In this document: piece after piece, positions 1-7,894 of the stretch
Numbering within the stretch: position 1 is the stretch's first letter
Layout of the letters: every line of letters starts with the position of its first letter
NCBI RefSeq assembly: GCF_003050835.1
Contig: NZ_QAOJ01000012.1
Location: 1-64,000, forward strand
Reading direction: 5' to 3'
DNA length: 64,000 nucleotides
Origin: Pseudomonas sp. GV071
GTDB lineage: Bacteria > Pseudomonadota > Gammaproteobacteria > Pseudomonadales > Pseudomonadaceae
The notes under the pieces: model-generated
What the model saw: only the letters and a program-made list of their open reading frames with translations
Told to the model about the DNA's origin: nothing
Database searches by the model: none
Translations under genes and position numbers: made by a program

Positions 1-102
1 ACCCTGCTGCACGAAATGATCAAGCGTGACGCCAAGAAGGGCTTGGCCACCTTGTGCATCGGTGGTGGGCAAGGTGTGGCGCTGGCGCTGGAACGCGCTT
101 GA
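1..102 (+). CDS. 3' end of a thiolase (acetyl-CoA C-acyltransferase), partial
   Basis: Only the last 33 codons and the TGA stop lie in the window. The reading frame from base 1 ends in a CIGGGQG segment followed by VALALER. This is the C-terminal catalytic-loop signature of thiolases, in which the Cys of C-x-G-G-G-x-G is the proton-donating active-site residue. Thiolases condense or cleave acyl-CoAs, for example two acetyl-CoA to acetoacetyl-CoA. The fragment cannot tell a biosynthetic acetyl-CoA acetyltransferase (AtoB/PhaA type) from a beta-oxidation 3-ketoacyl-CoA thiolase. A REP doublet follows the stop directly. Confidence 0.85.
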   Translation, partial: TLLHEMIKRDAKKGLATLCIGGGQGVALALERA

Positions 103-106
103 CTCT

Positions 107-174
107 GTAGGAGCGGCTTTAGCCGCGATGCTTTTAAAGATCAAGAGCATCGCGGCTAAAGCCGCTCCTACAAG
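107..174. repeat. REP doublet (inverted pair)
   Basis: Two oppositely oriented copies of a GTAGGAGCGGCTTTAGCCGCG unit are separated by about 20 bases and form one large inverted repeat. Each unit is itself palindromic around GCGGCTTTAGCCGC. This is the arrangement of Pseudomonas REP/REPIN elements. The same unit recurs at 1253-1318 and partly at 6772-6790. A close variant with GGGAGGGGC lies at 48208-48274. Confidence 0.9.
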
Positions 175-232
175 GTTTACCGCGAACACCCCGGTGGTAA
201 ACTGCGCGCCCTTCTTTTCCGAGCCGCGGCGC

Positions 233-1249
233 ATGTCTTCTCTCGATCAGGCGCTGCGCGCCGCCCTCGCTAATCGTCAGCCGCTGCTGGCTGAACTGCA
301 CAGCCAAGGCACGGACTGCTACCGCCTGTTCCATGGCAGCCAGGAAGGCGCCTCCGGCCTGACCATCGACCGTTATGGCCCGCAACTGCTGGTGCAAAGT
401 TTCCACAGCGCCCTTGAGCGCGACGCCCTGCTCGCCACCCATGCACTGATCAACGCCGAACTGAACCTCGACCTGCTGCTGGTCTACAACGACCGCTCCG
501 GCACCAACTCGCGTATCGACCGCAGCGACGCCGTGTACCAGGCGGCGCCGGAAGCTTTGGTCGACATGGTTGGCCACGAATGGGGCCTGAACTACCGCGT
601 ACGCGGCCGCCATGCCGGGCAGGACCCCCTGCTGTTCCTCGACCTGCGTAACGCCCGTGGCTCGGTCAAAGCGCACAGCGCCGGCAAGAGCGTGCTCAAC
701 CTGTTCGCCTACACCTGCGGCGTGGGCCTCAGTGCTGCCGCTGGCGGTGCCCGCGAGGTGTGCAACCTGGATTTTGCCGAGGGCAACCTGGCGGTCGGCA
801 AGGAAAACGGCGCACTCAACCCGGAGCTGGCCCCGATGCAGTTCATCCAGTCCGACTACTTCCCGGCGATTCGCCAACTGGCCGGCCTGCCCATCACTCA
901 GCGCCGCGGGCAGAAACTGCCCAGCTACCAGCGCCTCGACCAACGTCAATACGACCTGGTGTTGCTCGACCCGCCGGCCTGGGCAAAAAGCGCGTTCGGC
1001 ACCGTCGACCTGTTGCGTGACTACCAGAGCCTGCTCAAGCCGGCGATCCTCACCACCGCCGACGATGGCGTGCTGATCTGCTGTAACAACCTGGCCAAAG
1101 TCGCCATCGAAGACTGGCGTGAGCAAGTCCTGCGCTGCGCCGACAAGCTCGGCCGGCCGGTGCGTGACTGGCAGGTGATGCCGCCGGCAGCAGACTTCCC
1201 CTCCAGCGACGGCCGCCCGCCACTGAAGACGCTGATTCTGCAGTTTTAA
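233..1249 (+). CDS. Class I SAM-dependent RNA methyltransferase (RlmI-like)
   Basis: The product has 338 residues when started at the ATG at 233. The frame is open further upstream, but that part would run through the REP doublet and encodes no family sequence, so I reject it. The N-terminal part has the RlmI/YccW look (RLFHGSQEGASGLTIDRYG). The C-terminal part is a Rossmann methyltransferase with a SAM-binding segment VLNLFAYTCGVGLSAAAGGA and a DPPAWAKS motif. The family methylates a cytosine C5 in 23S rRNA (RlmI) or related RNA. It is shorter than E. coli RlmI (about 396 residues) because the N-terminal PUA domain is missing, so the exact target is uncertain. REP doublets lie on both sides, so it is probably transcribed alone. 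Confidence 0.8.
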   Translation: MSSLDQALRAALANRQPLLAELHSQGTDCYRLFHGSQEGASGLTIDRYGPQLLVQSFHSALERDALLATHALINAELNLDLLLVYNDRSGTNSRIDRSDAVYQAAPEALVDMVGHEWGLNYRVRGRHAGQDPLLFLDLRNARGSVKAHSAGKSVLNLFAYTCGVGLSAAAGGAREVCNLDFAEGNLAVGKENGALNPELAPMQFIQSDYFPAIRQLAGLPITQRRGQKLPSYQRLDQRQYDLVLLDPPAWAKSAFGTVDLLRDYQSLLKPAILTTADDGVLICCNNLAKVAIEDWREQVLRCADKLGRPVRDWQVMPPAADFPSSDGRPPLKTLILQF

Positions 1250-1252
1250 AAA

Positions 1253-1318
1253 CATCGCGGCTAAAGCCGCTCCTACAAGGTTGTGCAACCCGTAGGAGCG
1301 GCTTTAGCCGCGATGCTC
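1253..1318. repeat. REP doublet after the methyltransferase gene
   Basis: Two inverted copies of the GGAGCGGCTTTAGCCGCG unit (about 1253-1278 and 1292-1318) lie immediately after the methyltransferase stop codon. The same pair precedes the gene at 107-174, so the gene is bracketed by two REP doublets. Confidence 0.9.
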
Positions 1319-1413
1319 TTCACGTCCCACAAAGGAAACTTGGCGCACGTGCCGAACCTCAGACGCGTGCCATACTCCAAGCCACTTCTTGCCAGGAAAG
1401 TTGAAGCGTCGCC

Positions 1414-4395
1414 ATGCCCAAAGGATTGAAACGCGCCGTTGGCGCCCTGCTGATTGCCCTCGGTTTATACAGCCTGCTGGGCTTTCTGATTCTGCCGGGC
1501 ATTGCCCTGCGTATCGCCAACCAGCAATTGGCGGCCATGGCCACCGTGCCCGCCAAGCTTGAGCGCCTGGAGCTCAACCCGTTCAGCCTGGAGGTCAGCG
1601 CCTGGGGCTTGCATATCGGCGAACCGGCTGCCGACCAGATCGGCTTCCAACGCCTGTACGCCAACCTGCAACTGGACAGCCTGTGGACCGGCGCCTTGCA
1701 CCTGGCCGACGTCGAGCTGGAAAAGTCCCAGACCGCCGTGCAGTTCAGCAAAGACGGCACCCTCAACCTGACCCAGTTGTTCAAGCTGCCCGCCAGTCCC
1801 GAAGTCAAAGACCCCAACGCCAAACCCTTCCCCCTGCGCCTGGACCGCCTGCAACTGATTGAAGGAGCCCTGCAGTTCGCTGACTTGCGCCCCAGTGAAC
1901 CGGTGCAGTTTGTCTATGACTCGCTGAATCTGGAACTGAAGAAACTCAGCACTCTCCCCGAAGACAACGCCGACATGACCCTGGTGGCCAAAGGGCCGTA
2001 TGGCGGGCAGTTGGACTGGACTGGCAAGGTCAGCCTGTCGCCCATCACCTCCAGCGGCCAGTTGAAAATCACTGACGGCAATATGAAAGCGTTCTGGCCG
2101 TATGTGCGTGACGCGGTGCCGCTGGTGTTGGAAAAAGGCATGCTCAGCCTGAGCACCGATTACACCCTGGACCTCAGCCAAGGCACGCAGCTGCTGCTGA
2201 CCAACGCCGCGATTACCGTCGCACCGTTTGCCATGAAGAGCGTCGACGACCGCCCGCTGGTGAACCTGGAACGCCTGGAAGTCAGTGAGACTTCGGTGGA
2301 CCTGGCCAAGCAACTGGTGACGGTCGGCAAGATCCGCAGCCAGAATCTGGAAACCTGGGCCGCCCGTGAGAAGGATGGTCAGCTGGATTGGCAGAAGCTG
2401 TTTGCCAGCAAGCCCGTCAGCAAAAAAGTCGAGCCCGCGCCGACCCCGGAGGCCACGCAGCCGGAAGGCACCGAAGCCCCGGCACCCACACCCCCCACCG
2501 ACCCCAATGCCGTCGCCGCGCAACAGGTGCCTGCACCCACCGAGCCGGCCAAACCCTGGCAGGTGCTGCTGCAGGACACGCAGCTGCGTGGCTACCGCAT
2601 CCACCTCGCCGACCGCGTGCCGAAAGACCCGGTGGCGCTGGATGTCGGCCCGCTGAACCTGGACCTGGAAAAATTCGACAGCCTCAACGGCTCGCCTTTC
2701 ACCCTCAAGCTCGATACGGGCCTGGGCAAGCAGGGCAAAATCACTGCTGCCGGGCGGGTCAATCTCAACCCGGTCAACGCGCAACTGAAGGTCACCACCC
2801 AGGACATCGACCTGCGCGTGGCGCAGTCTTATCTGGAGCCTTTTGTGCGCCTGGAACTGCGTAGCGGTCTGCTCGGCAGCGACCTGGCCGTCGATCTGAA
2901 GAGCACTGAGCCGTTGGCATTGAGCATCACCGGGCGCGCCCAGGTGAACCAGCTGCACACCCTCGACACCCTGAAAAGCCGCGACTTCGTGAAGTGGAAG
3001 CAGCTGACCCTTGATGGCCTCAACTACCAGCACGGCGACAGTCTATCCATCGACAAAGTCAGCCTGGCCCAGCCCTATGCGCGCTTCATGATCAACGAAG
3101 ACCGCAGCACCAACGTCAGCGACCTGGTGATCCCGCAACCGGCCGATCCGAAGGTGTCCTCTTCGAAAAAGCAGGAGCCGGCCGGCAAGCCGCTGGGTAT
3201 TCATATTGGAGGTGTAGCGATTAACGACGGCTCGGCCAACTTCGCCGACTTCAGCCTCAAACCCAACTTCGGCACCGCCATTCAACAGCTCAATGGCCAG
3301 ATTGGCACCCTCGACAATCGCAAGCCGCAAGCGGCCAAGGTCGATATCAAAGGCAAGGTCGATCAGTATGCGCCGGTGAGCATCGTCGGCAGCCTCAACC
3401 CGTTCGAGCCGCTGGACGCCCTGGACCTGACCACCAGCTTCAAGCACGTCGAACTGACCACGCTGACGCCCTACTCCGGTAAGTTCGCCGGCTATCGCAT
3501 CCGCAAGGGGCGGATCAACCTCGACCTGCACTACCGCATCGAAAAGGGCCAGTTGAACGCCGAGAACAAGCTGGTGGTGGAGAAGCTGCAACTGGGTGAG
3601 CAAGTGGACAGCCCGGATGCCGTCGACCTGCCGATCCGCCTGGCGGTAGCGCTGCTCAAGGACACTGACGGCAAGATCCAGTTGGAGCTGCCGGTATCGG
3701 GCGACCTCAATAATCCGCAGTTCAGCGTCATGCCGATTGTCTGGCAGACCCTGCGCAACCTGGTGCTGCGTGCGGCCTCGGCACCATTCAAATTTATTGC
3801 CGGACTGGTCAGCGGCGGCTCGGATGTCGACATCAGCACTGTGCAGTTCGCCGCTGGCAGCAGCACCCTCGATGGTGATGCCGAGGGTGGTCTGAACACC
3901 CTGGCGGCCGCGCTGAAGGAACGCCCGATGCTGCGCCTCGAAGTAGAGGGACTCAGCGCGGCGAAAGCCGACGGTCCGTTGCTGGCCGAACAGCGTCTGC
4001 ACCGCGAGTACCAATACATCTACTACAAAATGCTGCAACGCCGTGGCGACAAGGTGCCGGCCAAGGCCGCGCTGCTGGAGGTACCGGAAGACGAACAGGC
4101 GCCGATGCTCGAAGGCATCTACCGCACCCGCCTGAAAAAGCAGCCAGCGGAAGAATGGAAACAGCTCAGCGATGACGAGCGCAGCGCCAAACTGCGCGCC
4201 GATATCCTCGCCCACTGGAGCAACAACGAGGTGCTGCTGCGCAAACTGGCCCAGGCCCGCGCGGCCACCATCAAGCACTACCTGGTGAGCAAAGGTGGCC
4301 TCGCCGATGAGCGCATCTACATGGTCGACGTCAGCCTCGGCGAAGCCCAAAGCAACGGCCGCGTGGCCTCGCCACTGAACCTCGACAGCGAGTGA
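1414..4395 (+). CDS. DUF748 (AsmA-like) envelope protein
   Basis: The product is a 993-residue protein with one N-terminal hydrophobic segment (about residues 12-32), then a long region of AsmA/DUF748-type beta-rich repeats (for example LNLDLEKFDSLNGSPFTL and LDLTTSFKHVELTTLTPYSG). A low-complexity Pro/Ala/Glu linker sits around residues 335-380. A C-terminal segment (VQFAAGSSTLDG...) resembles an OmpA-like start. AsmA-like proteins are anchored in the inner membrane, span the periplasm and are linked to phospholipid or outer-membrane homeostasis; this role is family knowledge, not shown here. The ATG at 1414 directly precedes the basic residues and membrane anchor. Nothing flanking suggests an operon partner. 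Confidence 0.85.
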   Translation: MPKGLKRAVGALLIALGLYSLLGFLILPGIALRIANQQLAAMATVPAKLERLELNPFSLEVSAWGLHIGEPAADQIGFQRLYANLQLDSLWTGALHLADVELEKSQTAVQFSKDGTLNLTQLFKLPASPEVKDPNAKPFPLRLDRLQLIEGALQFADLRPSEPVQFVYDSLNLELKKLSTLPEDNADMTLVAKGPYGGQLDWTGKVSLSPITSSGQLKITDGNMKAFWPYVRDAVPLVLEKGMLSLSTDYTLDLSQGTQLLLTNAAITVAPFAMKSVDDRPLVNLERLEVSETSVDLAKQLVTVGKIRSQNLETWAAREKDGQLDWQKLFASKPVSKKVEPAPTPEATQPEGTEAPAPTPPTDPNAVAAQQVPAPTEPAKPWQVLLQDTQLRGYRIHLADRVPKDPVALDVGPLNLDLEKFDSLNGSPFTLKLDTGLGKQGKITAAGRVNLNPVNAQLKVTTQDIDLRVAQSYLEPFVRLELRSGLLGSDLAVDLKSTEPLALSITGRAQVNQLHTLDTLKSRDFVKWKQLTLDGLNYQHGDSLSIDKVSLAQPYARFMINEDRSTNVSDLVIPQPADPKVSSSKKQEPAGKPLGIHIGGVAINDGSANFADFSLKPNFGTAIQQLNGQIGTLDNRKPQAAKVDIKGKVDQYAPVSIVGSLNPFEPLDALDLTTSFKHVELTTLTPYSGKFAGYRIRKGRINLDLHYRIEKGQLNAENKLVVEKLQLGEQVDSPDAVDLPIRLAVALLKDTDGKIQLELPVSGDLNNPQFSVMPIVWQTLRNLVLRAASAPFKFIAGLVSGGSDVDISTVQFAAGSSTLDGDAEGGLNTLAAALKERPMLRLEVEGLSAAKADGPLLAEQRLHREYQYIYYKMLQRRGDKVPAKAALLEVPEDEQAPMLEGIYRTRLKKQPAEEWKQLSDDERSAKLRADILAHWSNNEVLLRKLAQARAATIKHYLVSKGGLADERIYMVDVSLGEAQSNGRVASPLNLDSE

Positions 4396-4406
4396 CCGAT
4401 CACCCT

Positions 4407-4430
4407 GCAAGCCCCTGCAAAGGGGTTTGC
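4407..4430 (+). terminator. Weak hairpin terminator candidate after the DUF748 gene
   Basis: A short GC-rich hairpin (GCAAGCCCC / GGGGTTTGC with a TGCA loop region) lies 12 bases after the stop codon. No clear T-run follows, so it is only a candidate. Confidence 0.35.
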
Positions 4431-4506
4431 AGCGCGGTTTACCGGTGTGACAGGCGTGATACACCGGTGTAGCCTATTGCCTACAATCGCTCACCGGACT
4501 CTCTCC

Positions 4507-4833
4507 GTGAAAGCTGCCTCCGTGAAAGCCCCCACCTTGAAAGCGTTTGCCCTCCTCAGCCTGCTGCTTGGCGACAGCGCCTTCGCCTCGTCGACATGGC
4601 GCTGCCCCAGCGGCCTGGTCAGCGTGGACGACCGCACGGTAGAGGTGGAAAGCAAATGCGGTACACCGCTAAGCCGCAGCATGCTGTCCAGCAAAGTGGT
4701 GTACGGCTACTACGGCGAACGCAGCGAAGTACAGGTCGAAGAATGGGCTTACGGCCCGCGCAACGGCATGTACTACTACCTGCGCTTCGAGGGTAACCGC
4801 CTGGTCGATATCGATTCCAAACGGGGCGGCTAA
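4507..4833 (+). CDS. DUF2845 small secreted protein, copy 1
   Basis: The frame encodes a signal-peptide-like segment (LKAFALLSLLLGDSAFA) and a mature domain with CPSGLVSVDDRTVEVESKCG and EEWAYGPRNGMYYYLRFEG. This pattern of two conserved Cys plus a W-Y-G segment fits DUF2845. The start is uncertain. An in-frame GTG at 4447 would add 20 residues, while GTG 4507, GTG 4522 and TTG 4537 are compatible with a signal peptide. None has a clear Shine-Dalgarno sequence. The next gene is a paralogue about 40 bp downstream. No function is established for the family that I can state with confidence. Probably periplasmic. Confidence 0.75.
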   Translation: MKAASVKAPTLKAFALLSLLLGDSAFASSTWRCPSGLVSVDDRTVEVESKCGTPLSRSMLSSKVVYGYYGERSEVQVEEWAYGPRNGMYYYLRFEGNRLVDIDSKRGG

Positions 4834-4872
4834 CCGCCTCTTCAAAAAACAAACTGGACAGGATGCCCAGCC

Positions 4873-5169
4873 ATGAAAAAGTCGTTTTTACTCTGCCTCC
4901 CTTTGCTGTTCCTGGCCGCCGAAGGCCACGCCTCGCTGCGTTGCGACAAAGGCATCGCCAGCGAGGGTGACCGCGCCATCGAAGTGCAAACCAAATGCGG
5001 CGAGCCGGCGAGCAGCAGCGTGGTCGGTTACGAAAAAACCCGCAGCGGTTCCACCAGCACGGAAGTGGAAGTGCAGGAATGGGTGTATGGCCCGCGCGAA
5101 GGCGGCATGCTGTATTTCCTGCGCTTTGAAGGCGGGCGCTTAGTGCGCATCGACAGCAAACGCGGCTGA
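4873..5169 (+). CDS. DUF2845 small secreted protein, copy 2
   Basis: The product has 98 residues with a classical signal peptide (MKKSFLLCLPLLFLAAEGHA, cleavage after HA). The mature domain is clearly paralogous to the preceding gene: RCDKGIASEGDRAIEVQTKCGEPAS matches its CPSG...VESKCGTPLS, and VQEWVYGPREGGMLYFLRFEGGRLVRIDSKRG matches its C-terminus nearly residue for residue. The purine-rich stretch before the ATG (ACAGGATGCCCAGCC) supplies a plausible ribosome binding site. The pair probably arose by tandem duplication and is likely co-transcribed. Function unknown. Confidence 0.85.
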   Translation: MKKSFLLCLPLLFLAAEGHASLRCDKGIASEGDRAIEVQTKCGEPASSSVVGYEKTRSGSTSTEVEVQEWVYGPREGGMLYFLRFEGGRLVRIDSKRG

Positions 5170-5176
5170 TCGTATC

Positions 5177-5295
5177 GAGCTTCTGGGCGTCGGCCATACG
5201 GCGTTGAAAGTCTTTTTTAAATGCTCACGTACTACAGTACGCTGCGCTTTAAAAAGAGACTTTCGCCTTGCCTGGCCTTAGCCCAGATGCTCGAG
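5177..5295 (+). repeat. Intergenic repeat, copy 1 (left of rhomboid gene)
   Basis: About 115 bp containing GCTTCTGGGCGTCGGCCAT, GCGTTGAAAG, TTAAATGCTCACGTACT, AGTACGCTGCGCTTTAAA and a tail CCTTAGCCC...CTCGAG. The same blocks in the same order occur on the opposite strand at 6823-7003. A much shorter version with only the two ends is at 37245-37300. The core is itself an imperfect palindrome around ACGTACTacAGTACG. It resembles the mobile non-coding repeat families of fluorescent pseudomonads; I cannot assign it to a named family. Confidence 0.75.
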
Positions 5296-5326
5296 TCCCA
5301 ACGACCAACGTCATGGAAGACATCTT

Positions 5327-6775
5327 GTGCTGATCATCCCCGCCGAACACCCGCTGGATTGGAAAAAACCACCGGTCCTGACCCTGCTGCTGATTCTGCT
5401 CAACACCCTCATCTACTTCGCTTACCAGGGCGGCGACACGGCGCGTGAACAGGCGGCGGTCAAAATCTATCTGGACGGCGGTTTGCTCGACCGCGAGAAA
5501 GCGCTGTTTATCGAATCGTTCAGCACCCGCAACAAACTTGAAGAGCGGGTGCGTAAGTCCTTCACCGCTGCGCCGCGCGCGCAGTTGGCGCAGCTGATCC
5601 TCAGCGATCTGCAGTTCGAAAACACCCTGCATTACACCCCGGCCTATCAGGACGACCCGGCCTGGCAGGCCGCACGCGCCAAGGCCGAAGCCGCACGCAA
5701 CCAGATCAGTAACTACCGTTTTGGCTTTATCCCAGCCAAGTTCACTGTGCAGGGCTTGTTTGGTGCGATGTTCCTGCACGCCGACTTCGGCCACCTGGCA
5801 GGCAACATGCTGTTCTTGTTTATCTTCGGTTTCGCCCTCGAACGTGCCTTGGGCGGCGCCGTCTATATCGGCCTGTATCTGCTAAGTGGCCTAGCCTCAC
5901 ACCTGCTGTGGTGGGTGATGGACCCGGTATGGGCAACGGGCATCGGCGCCTCGGGCGCTATCGCTGGTTTGATGGGCATGTACCTTGGCATCTATGGCCT
6001 GCGGCGGATCAATTTCTTCTACTGGCTGGGACCGATGTTCGGCTACTTCCGCGCGCCAGCCTTGTGGATTCTGCCGATCTGGATGGGCAAAGAGTTGTAT
6101 GGCCTGCTGCTGGCCAACGACCACGTCAACTACTATGCCCACTTGGGCGGCATGGGCGCGGGGTTTCTCGCCGTGTGGCTGCCCAAGCAGATTGGTGGCC
6201 TGAAGGTCGACGAAGCCTACCTGAACAAGGAAGACCCCGACGCGCCATTCAAACGCGAAGTGGCTTCCCTCGATAAGCTGATCGGCGGCTTCAATCTGGA
6301 ACAGGCTGCCAGCCGCGGCATCGACCTGCTCAACCGCTACCCCAACCGCCTATTGCTGCTGGAGCGTCTCTATCCCGTAGCGAAAAGCCGTGAAGACAAA
6401 GCCCTGCTGAGCGCCGTGCTGAAACAACTGTTCGCCCTACCCCAGGCCATCGCCAACCAGCCCCTGCTGCAACGCCTGGCCGACGACAGCGCGCAGTTCA
6501 CCCTGCTGCAACACCCTGCCGTGCAACTGCACCTGCTGCAACGCCTGCTGCAAGCCCGCGACGGCGCCCGCGCCCTGGGTGCCTGGCGCAAACTGATCCA
6601 AACCCGCAACCGCCCGCCGCAACTGCCAGCCCTAACCCTGCAACTGGCCAAACAACTCGGCCAGCAAGACGACCGCAGAGGCGTGAGTGAACTCCACGAG
6701 TTCCTGCGCGCCGTCTACCCGGATGCCGAGCAGACGCAGCAGTTGGGGGTTTATCAGCGGCATATTGCGAGATAA
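5327..6775 (+). CDS. Rhomboid-family intramembrane serine protease
   Basis: The product has 482 residues with a GTG start, preceded by GGAAGA about 6 bases upstream. A first hydrophobic segment lies at about residues 17-33 and a rhomboid core at about 140-285. In the core I see HADFGHLAGN (oxyanion/substrate His and Asn, H151 to N160), the catalytic serine motif GASGAIAG (S209) and the catalytic histidine in YYAHLGGMGAG (H272). Rhomboids cut transmembrane substrates inside the membrane. About 100 polar residues lie between the first membrane segment and the core. A 200-residue, Leu/Ala/Gln-rich helical C-terminal extension with a TPR-like look is longer than in a minimal rhomboid. The substrate is unknown. 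The gene is flanked by inverted repeat copies. Confidence 0.88.
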   Translation: MLIIPAEHPLDWKKPPVLTLLLILLNTLIYFAYQGGDTAREQAAVKIYLDGGLLDREKALFIESFSTRNKLEERVRKSFTAAPRAQLAQLILSDLQFENTLHYTPAYQDDPAWQAARAKAEAARNQISNYRFGFIPAKFTVQGLFGAMFLHADFGHLAGNMLFLFIFGFALERALGGAVYIGLYLLSGLASHLLWWVMDPVWATGIGASGAIAGLMGMYLGIYGLRRINFFYWLGPMFGYFRAPALWILPIWMGKELYGLLLANDHVNYYAHLGGMGAGFLAVWLPKQIGGLKVDEAYLNKEDPDAPFKREVASLDKLIGGFNLEQAASRGIDLLNRYPNRLLLLERLYPVAKSREDKALLSAVLKQLFALPQAIANQPLLQRLADDSAQFTLLQHPAVQLHLLQRLLQARDGARALGAWRKLIQTRNRPPQLPALTLQLAKQLGQQDDRRGVSELHEFLRAVYPDAEQTQQLGVYQRHIAR

Positions 6776-6790
6776 AGCCGCTCCTACAGG
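6772..6790. repeat. Half REP unit overlapping the rhomboid stop
   Basis: The sequence AAAGCCGCTCCTAC right at the end of the rhomboid gene is half of the REP unit seen at 107-174 and 1253-1318. The partner half is missing, so it looks like a decayed element. Confidence 0.5.
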
Positions 6791-6822
6791 GGAACGGGGA
6801 GCCGTTTGGATTGCGGCCGTTA

Positions 6823-7003
6823 CTCGGTCGAGGGTTTCGGGGCTAAGGTCAGGACCAACGACCAGCGGGAGTAACAGCCGCAGGCTGGCCCGAAGGGTGA
6901 GCGCCAGCGAATCAGGCGCCCCGGAGCTTTAAAGCGCAGCGTACTTGAGTACGTGAGCATTTAAAGTCGGCTTTCAACGCGGCATGGCCGACGCCCCGGA
7001 AGC
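6823..7003 (-). repeat. Intergenic repeat, copy 2 (right of rhomboid gene, inverted)
   Basis: About 180 bp whose reverse complement carries GCTTCCGGGGCGTCGGCCAT, GCGTTGAAAG, TTTAAATGCTCACGTACT, AGTACGCTGCGCTTTAAA and a terminal CCTTAGCCCC...CTCGACCGAG, collinear with copy 1 at 5177-5295. It is longer because of an internal segment (about 6860-6925). No gene is visible in 6776-7056; this repeat and a terminator fill it. Confidence 0.75.
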
Positions 7004-7020
7004 CGCCTGTTGTGAACACA

Positions 7021-7051
7021 AAAAAAAGCCCCCAATTAAGGGGGCTTTTAT
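7021..7051 (-). terminator. Rho-independent terminator of the csbD-like gene
   Basis: An AAAAAAAGCCCCC hairpin pairing with GGGGGCTTTTATT around AATTAA. T-runs on both strands make it bidirectional. It lies immediately downstream of the csbD-like stop (7057). It is nested in a further inverted pair TGTGAACACAA / TTGTGTTCACA. Confidence 0.9.
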
Positions 7052-7056
7052 TGTGT

Positions 7057-7254
7057 TCACAACTTCCGAGAGAAGTCGTTGAGCTCTTCCTGAGCTTTTT
7101 CCTTGGTCCATCCATAGCGCTCCTGAAGTTTCCCTGCCAGGTACTCGCTATGCCCTTCGGCGACATCCAAGTCGTCATCCGTCAGGTCACCCCAACGTTC
7201 CTTGATCTTGCCATTGAGCTGTTTCCACTTGCCTTTGATCACGTCGGAATTCAT
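7057..7254 (-). CDS. CsbD family stress protein
   Basis: A 65-residue, highly charged protein beginning MNSDVIKGKWKQLNGKIKERWG and containing DDDLDVAEGHSEYLAGKLQERYGW. This is the CsbD family pattern (B. subtilis CsbD, E. coli YjbJ), small hydrophilic proteins induced in general stress or stationary phase. An AAAGGAGGACTTCCC leader gives a strong Shine-Dalgarno sequence for the ATG at 7254. The BON-domain gene upstream in the same direction ends 84 bp away, so the two may be co-transcribed. The molecular function of CsbD is not known. Confidence 0.9.
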   Translation of the reverse strand: MNSDVIKGKWKQLNGKIKERWGDLTDDDLDVAEGHSEYLAGKLQERYGWTKEKAQEELNDFSRKL

Positions 7255-7338
7255 GGGAAGTCCTCCTTTGTCTGGGCCAATCAGGCACCACCGGTGAGGG
7301 CGGCGCCTGGGGGGAATGCTGTCAGGCGGTCAGCTGAA

Positions 7339-7695
7339 TCAGTCAGCCGACTTCAGGCCGTCGGCGGAAACCGCCTTCACGCCTTTGATGCCTTTGGTTT
7401 TGGCAATTGCCAGGTCACGCTCGGCATCGCTTTTCACTACGCCAGACAGGGAAACCACGCCTTTGTTGGTTTCAACCTTGATGTCCAGGGCGCTGAGGGC
7501 ACTGTCCGCCACGAAGGTGGATTTGACCTTGCTGGTGATCCAGGTATCGGTCACGGCTTCTTCAGCGGTGTCAGTGGTAGCGGCCATCATCAGCGGAGCG
7601 CTGTGGGAGTTAGCTACGTCGGCGAACGCCAGAGGGGACAACAGGGCGCCGGCAGTGGCAGCTGCAATAACGAATTTGTTGAAAGGCTTGTTCAT
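7339..7695 (-). CDS. Periplasmic BON-domain protein
   Basis: The product has 118 residues. An N-terminal signal peptide (NKFVIAAATAGALLSPLAFA) is followed by a single BON domain: DTWITSKVKSTFVADSALSALDIKVETNKGVVSLSGVVKSDAERDLA with the conserved glycine turn GVV.LSG. BON domains bind membranes or phospholipids, and OsmY-type proteins of this kind are osmotically induced in the periplasm. A GGAG ribosome binding site (CTAGGAGTGAGACGTT) precedes the ATG. It lies upstream of the csbD-like gene on the same strand, which suggests a shared stress context (inference). Confidence 0.88.
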   Translation of the reverse strand: MNKPFNKFVIAAATAGALLSPLAFADVANSHSAPLMMAATTDTAEEAVTDTWITSKVKSTFVADSALSALDIKVETNKGVVSLSGVVKSDAERDLAIAKTKGIKGVKAVSADGLKSAD

Positions 7696-7894
7696 AACGT
7701 CTCACTCCTAGTTCATTTGAAAATTCCGCCACCTGTCCTGGCTGCGGTTTCATAGGAGATATCGCAAGGCCTGTGCCAACCTGAATAATATTTTTTATTC
7801 GTTATTTATCAATAGGTTATAAATTACCGCCGCCCCACCGCATCGTGCAGATTGCAAGTTCGCCGCTTCGCTCACATGCAATCTGCATGAACAG

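Noticed and set aside
134..1288. Open frame antisense to the methyltransferase that starts and ends in REP doublets
   Set aside because: The ends come from repeat sequence and the middle is antisense to a clear methyltransferase.
1465..3033. Open frame of 522 codons antisense to the DUF748 gene
   Set aside because: No recognisable domain, no start signals, opposite a well-supported gene.
7012..7061. TGTGAACACAA / TTGTGTTCACA inverted pair considered as a regulator operator
   Set aside because: It encloses a terminator directly after a stop codon, so it is simply the outer stem of that terminator.
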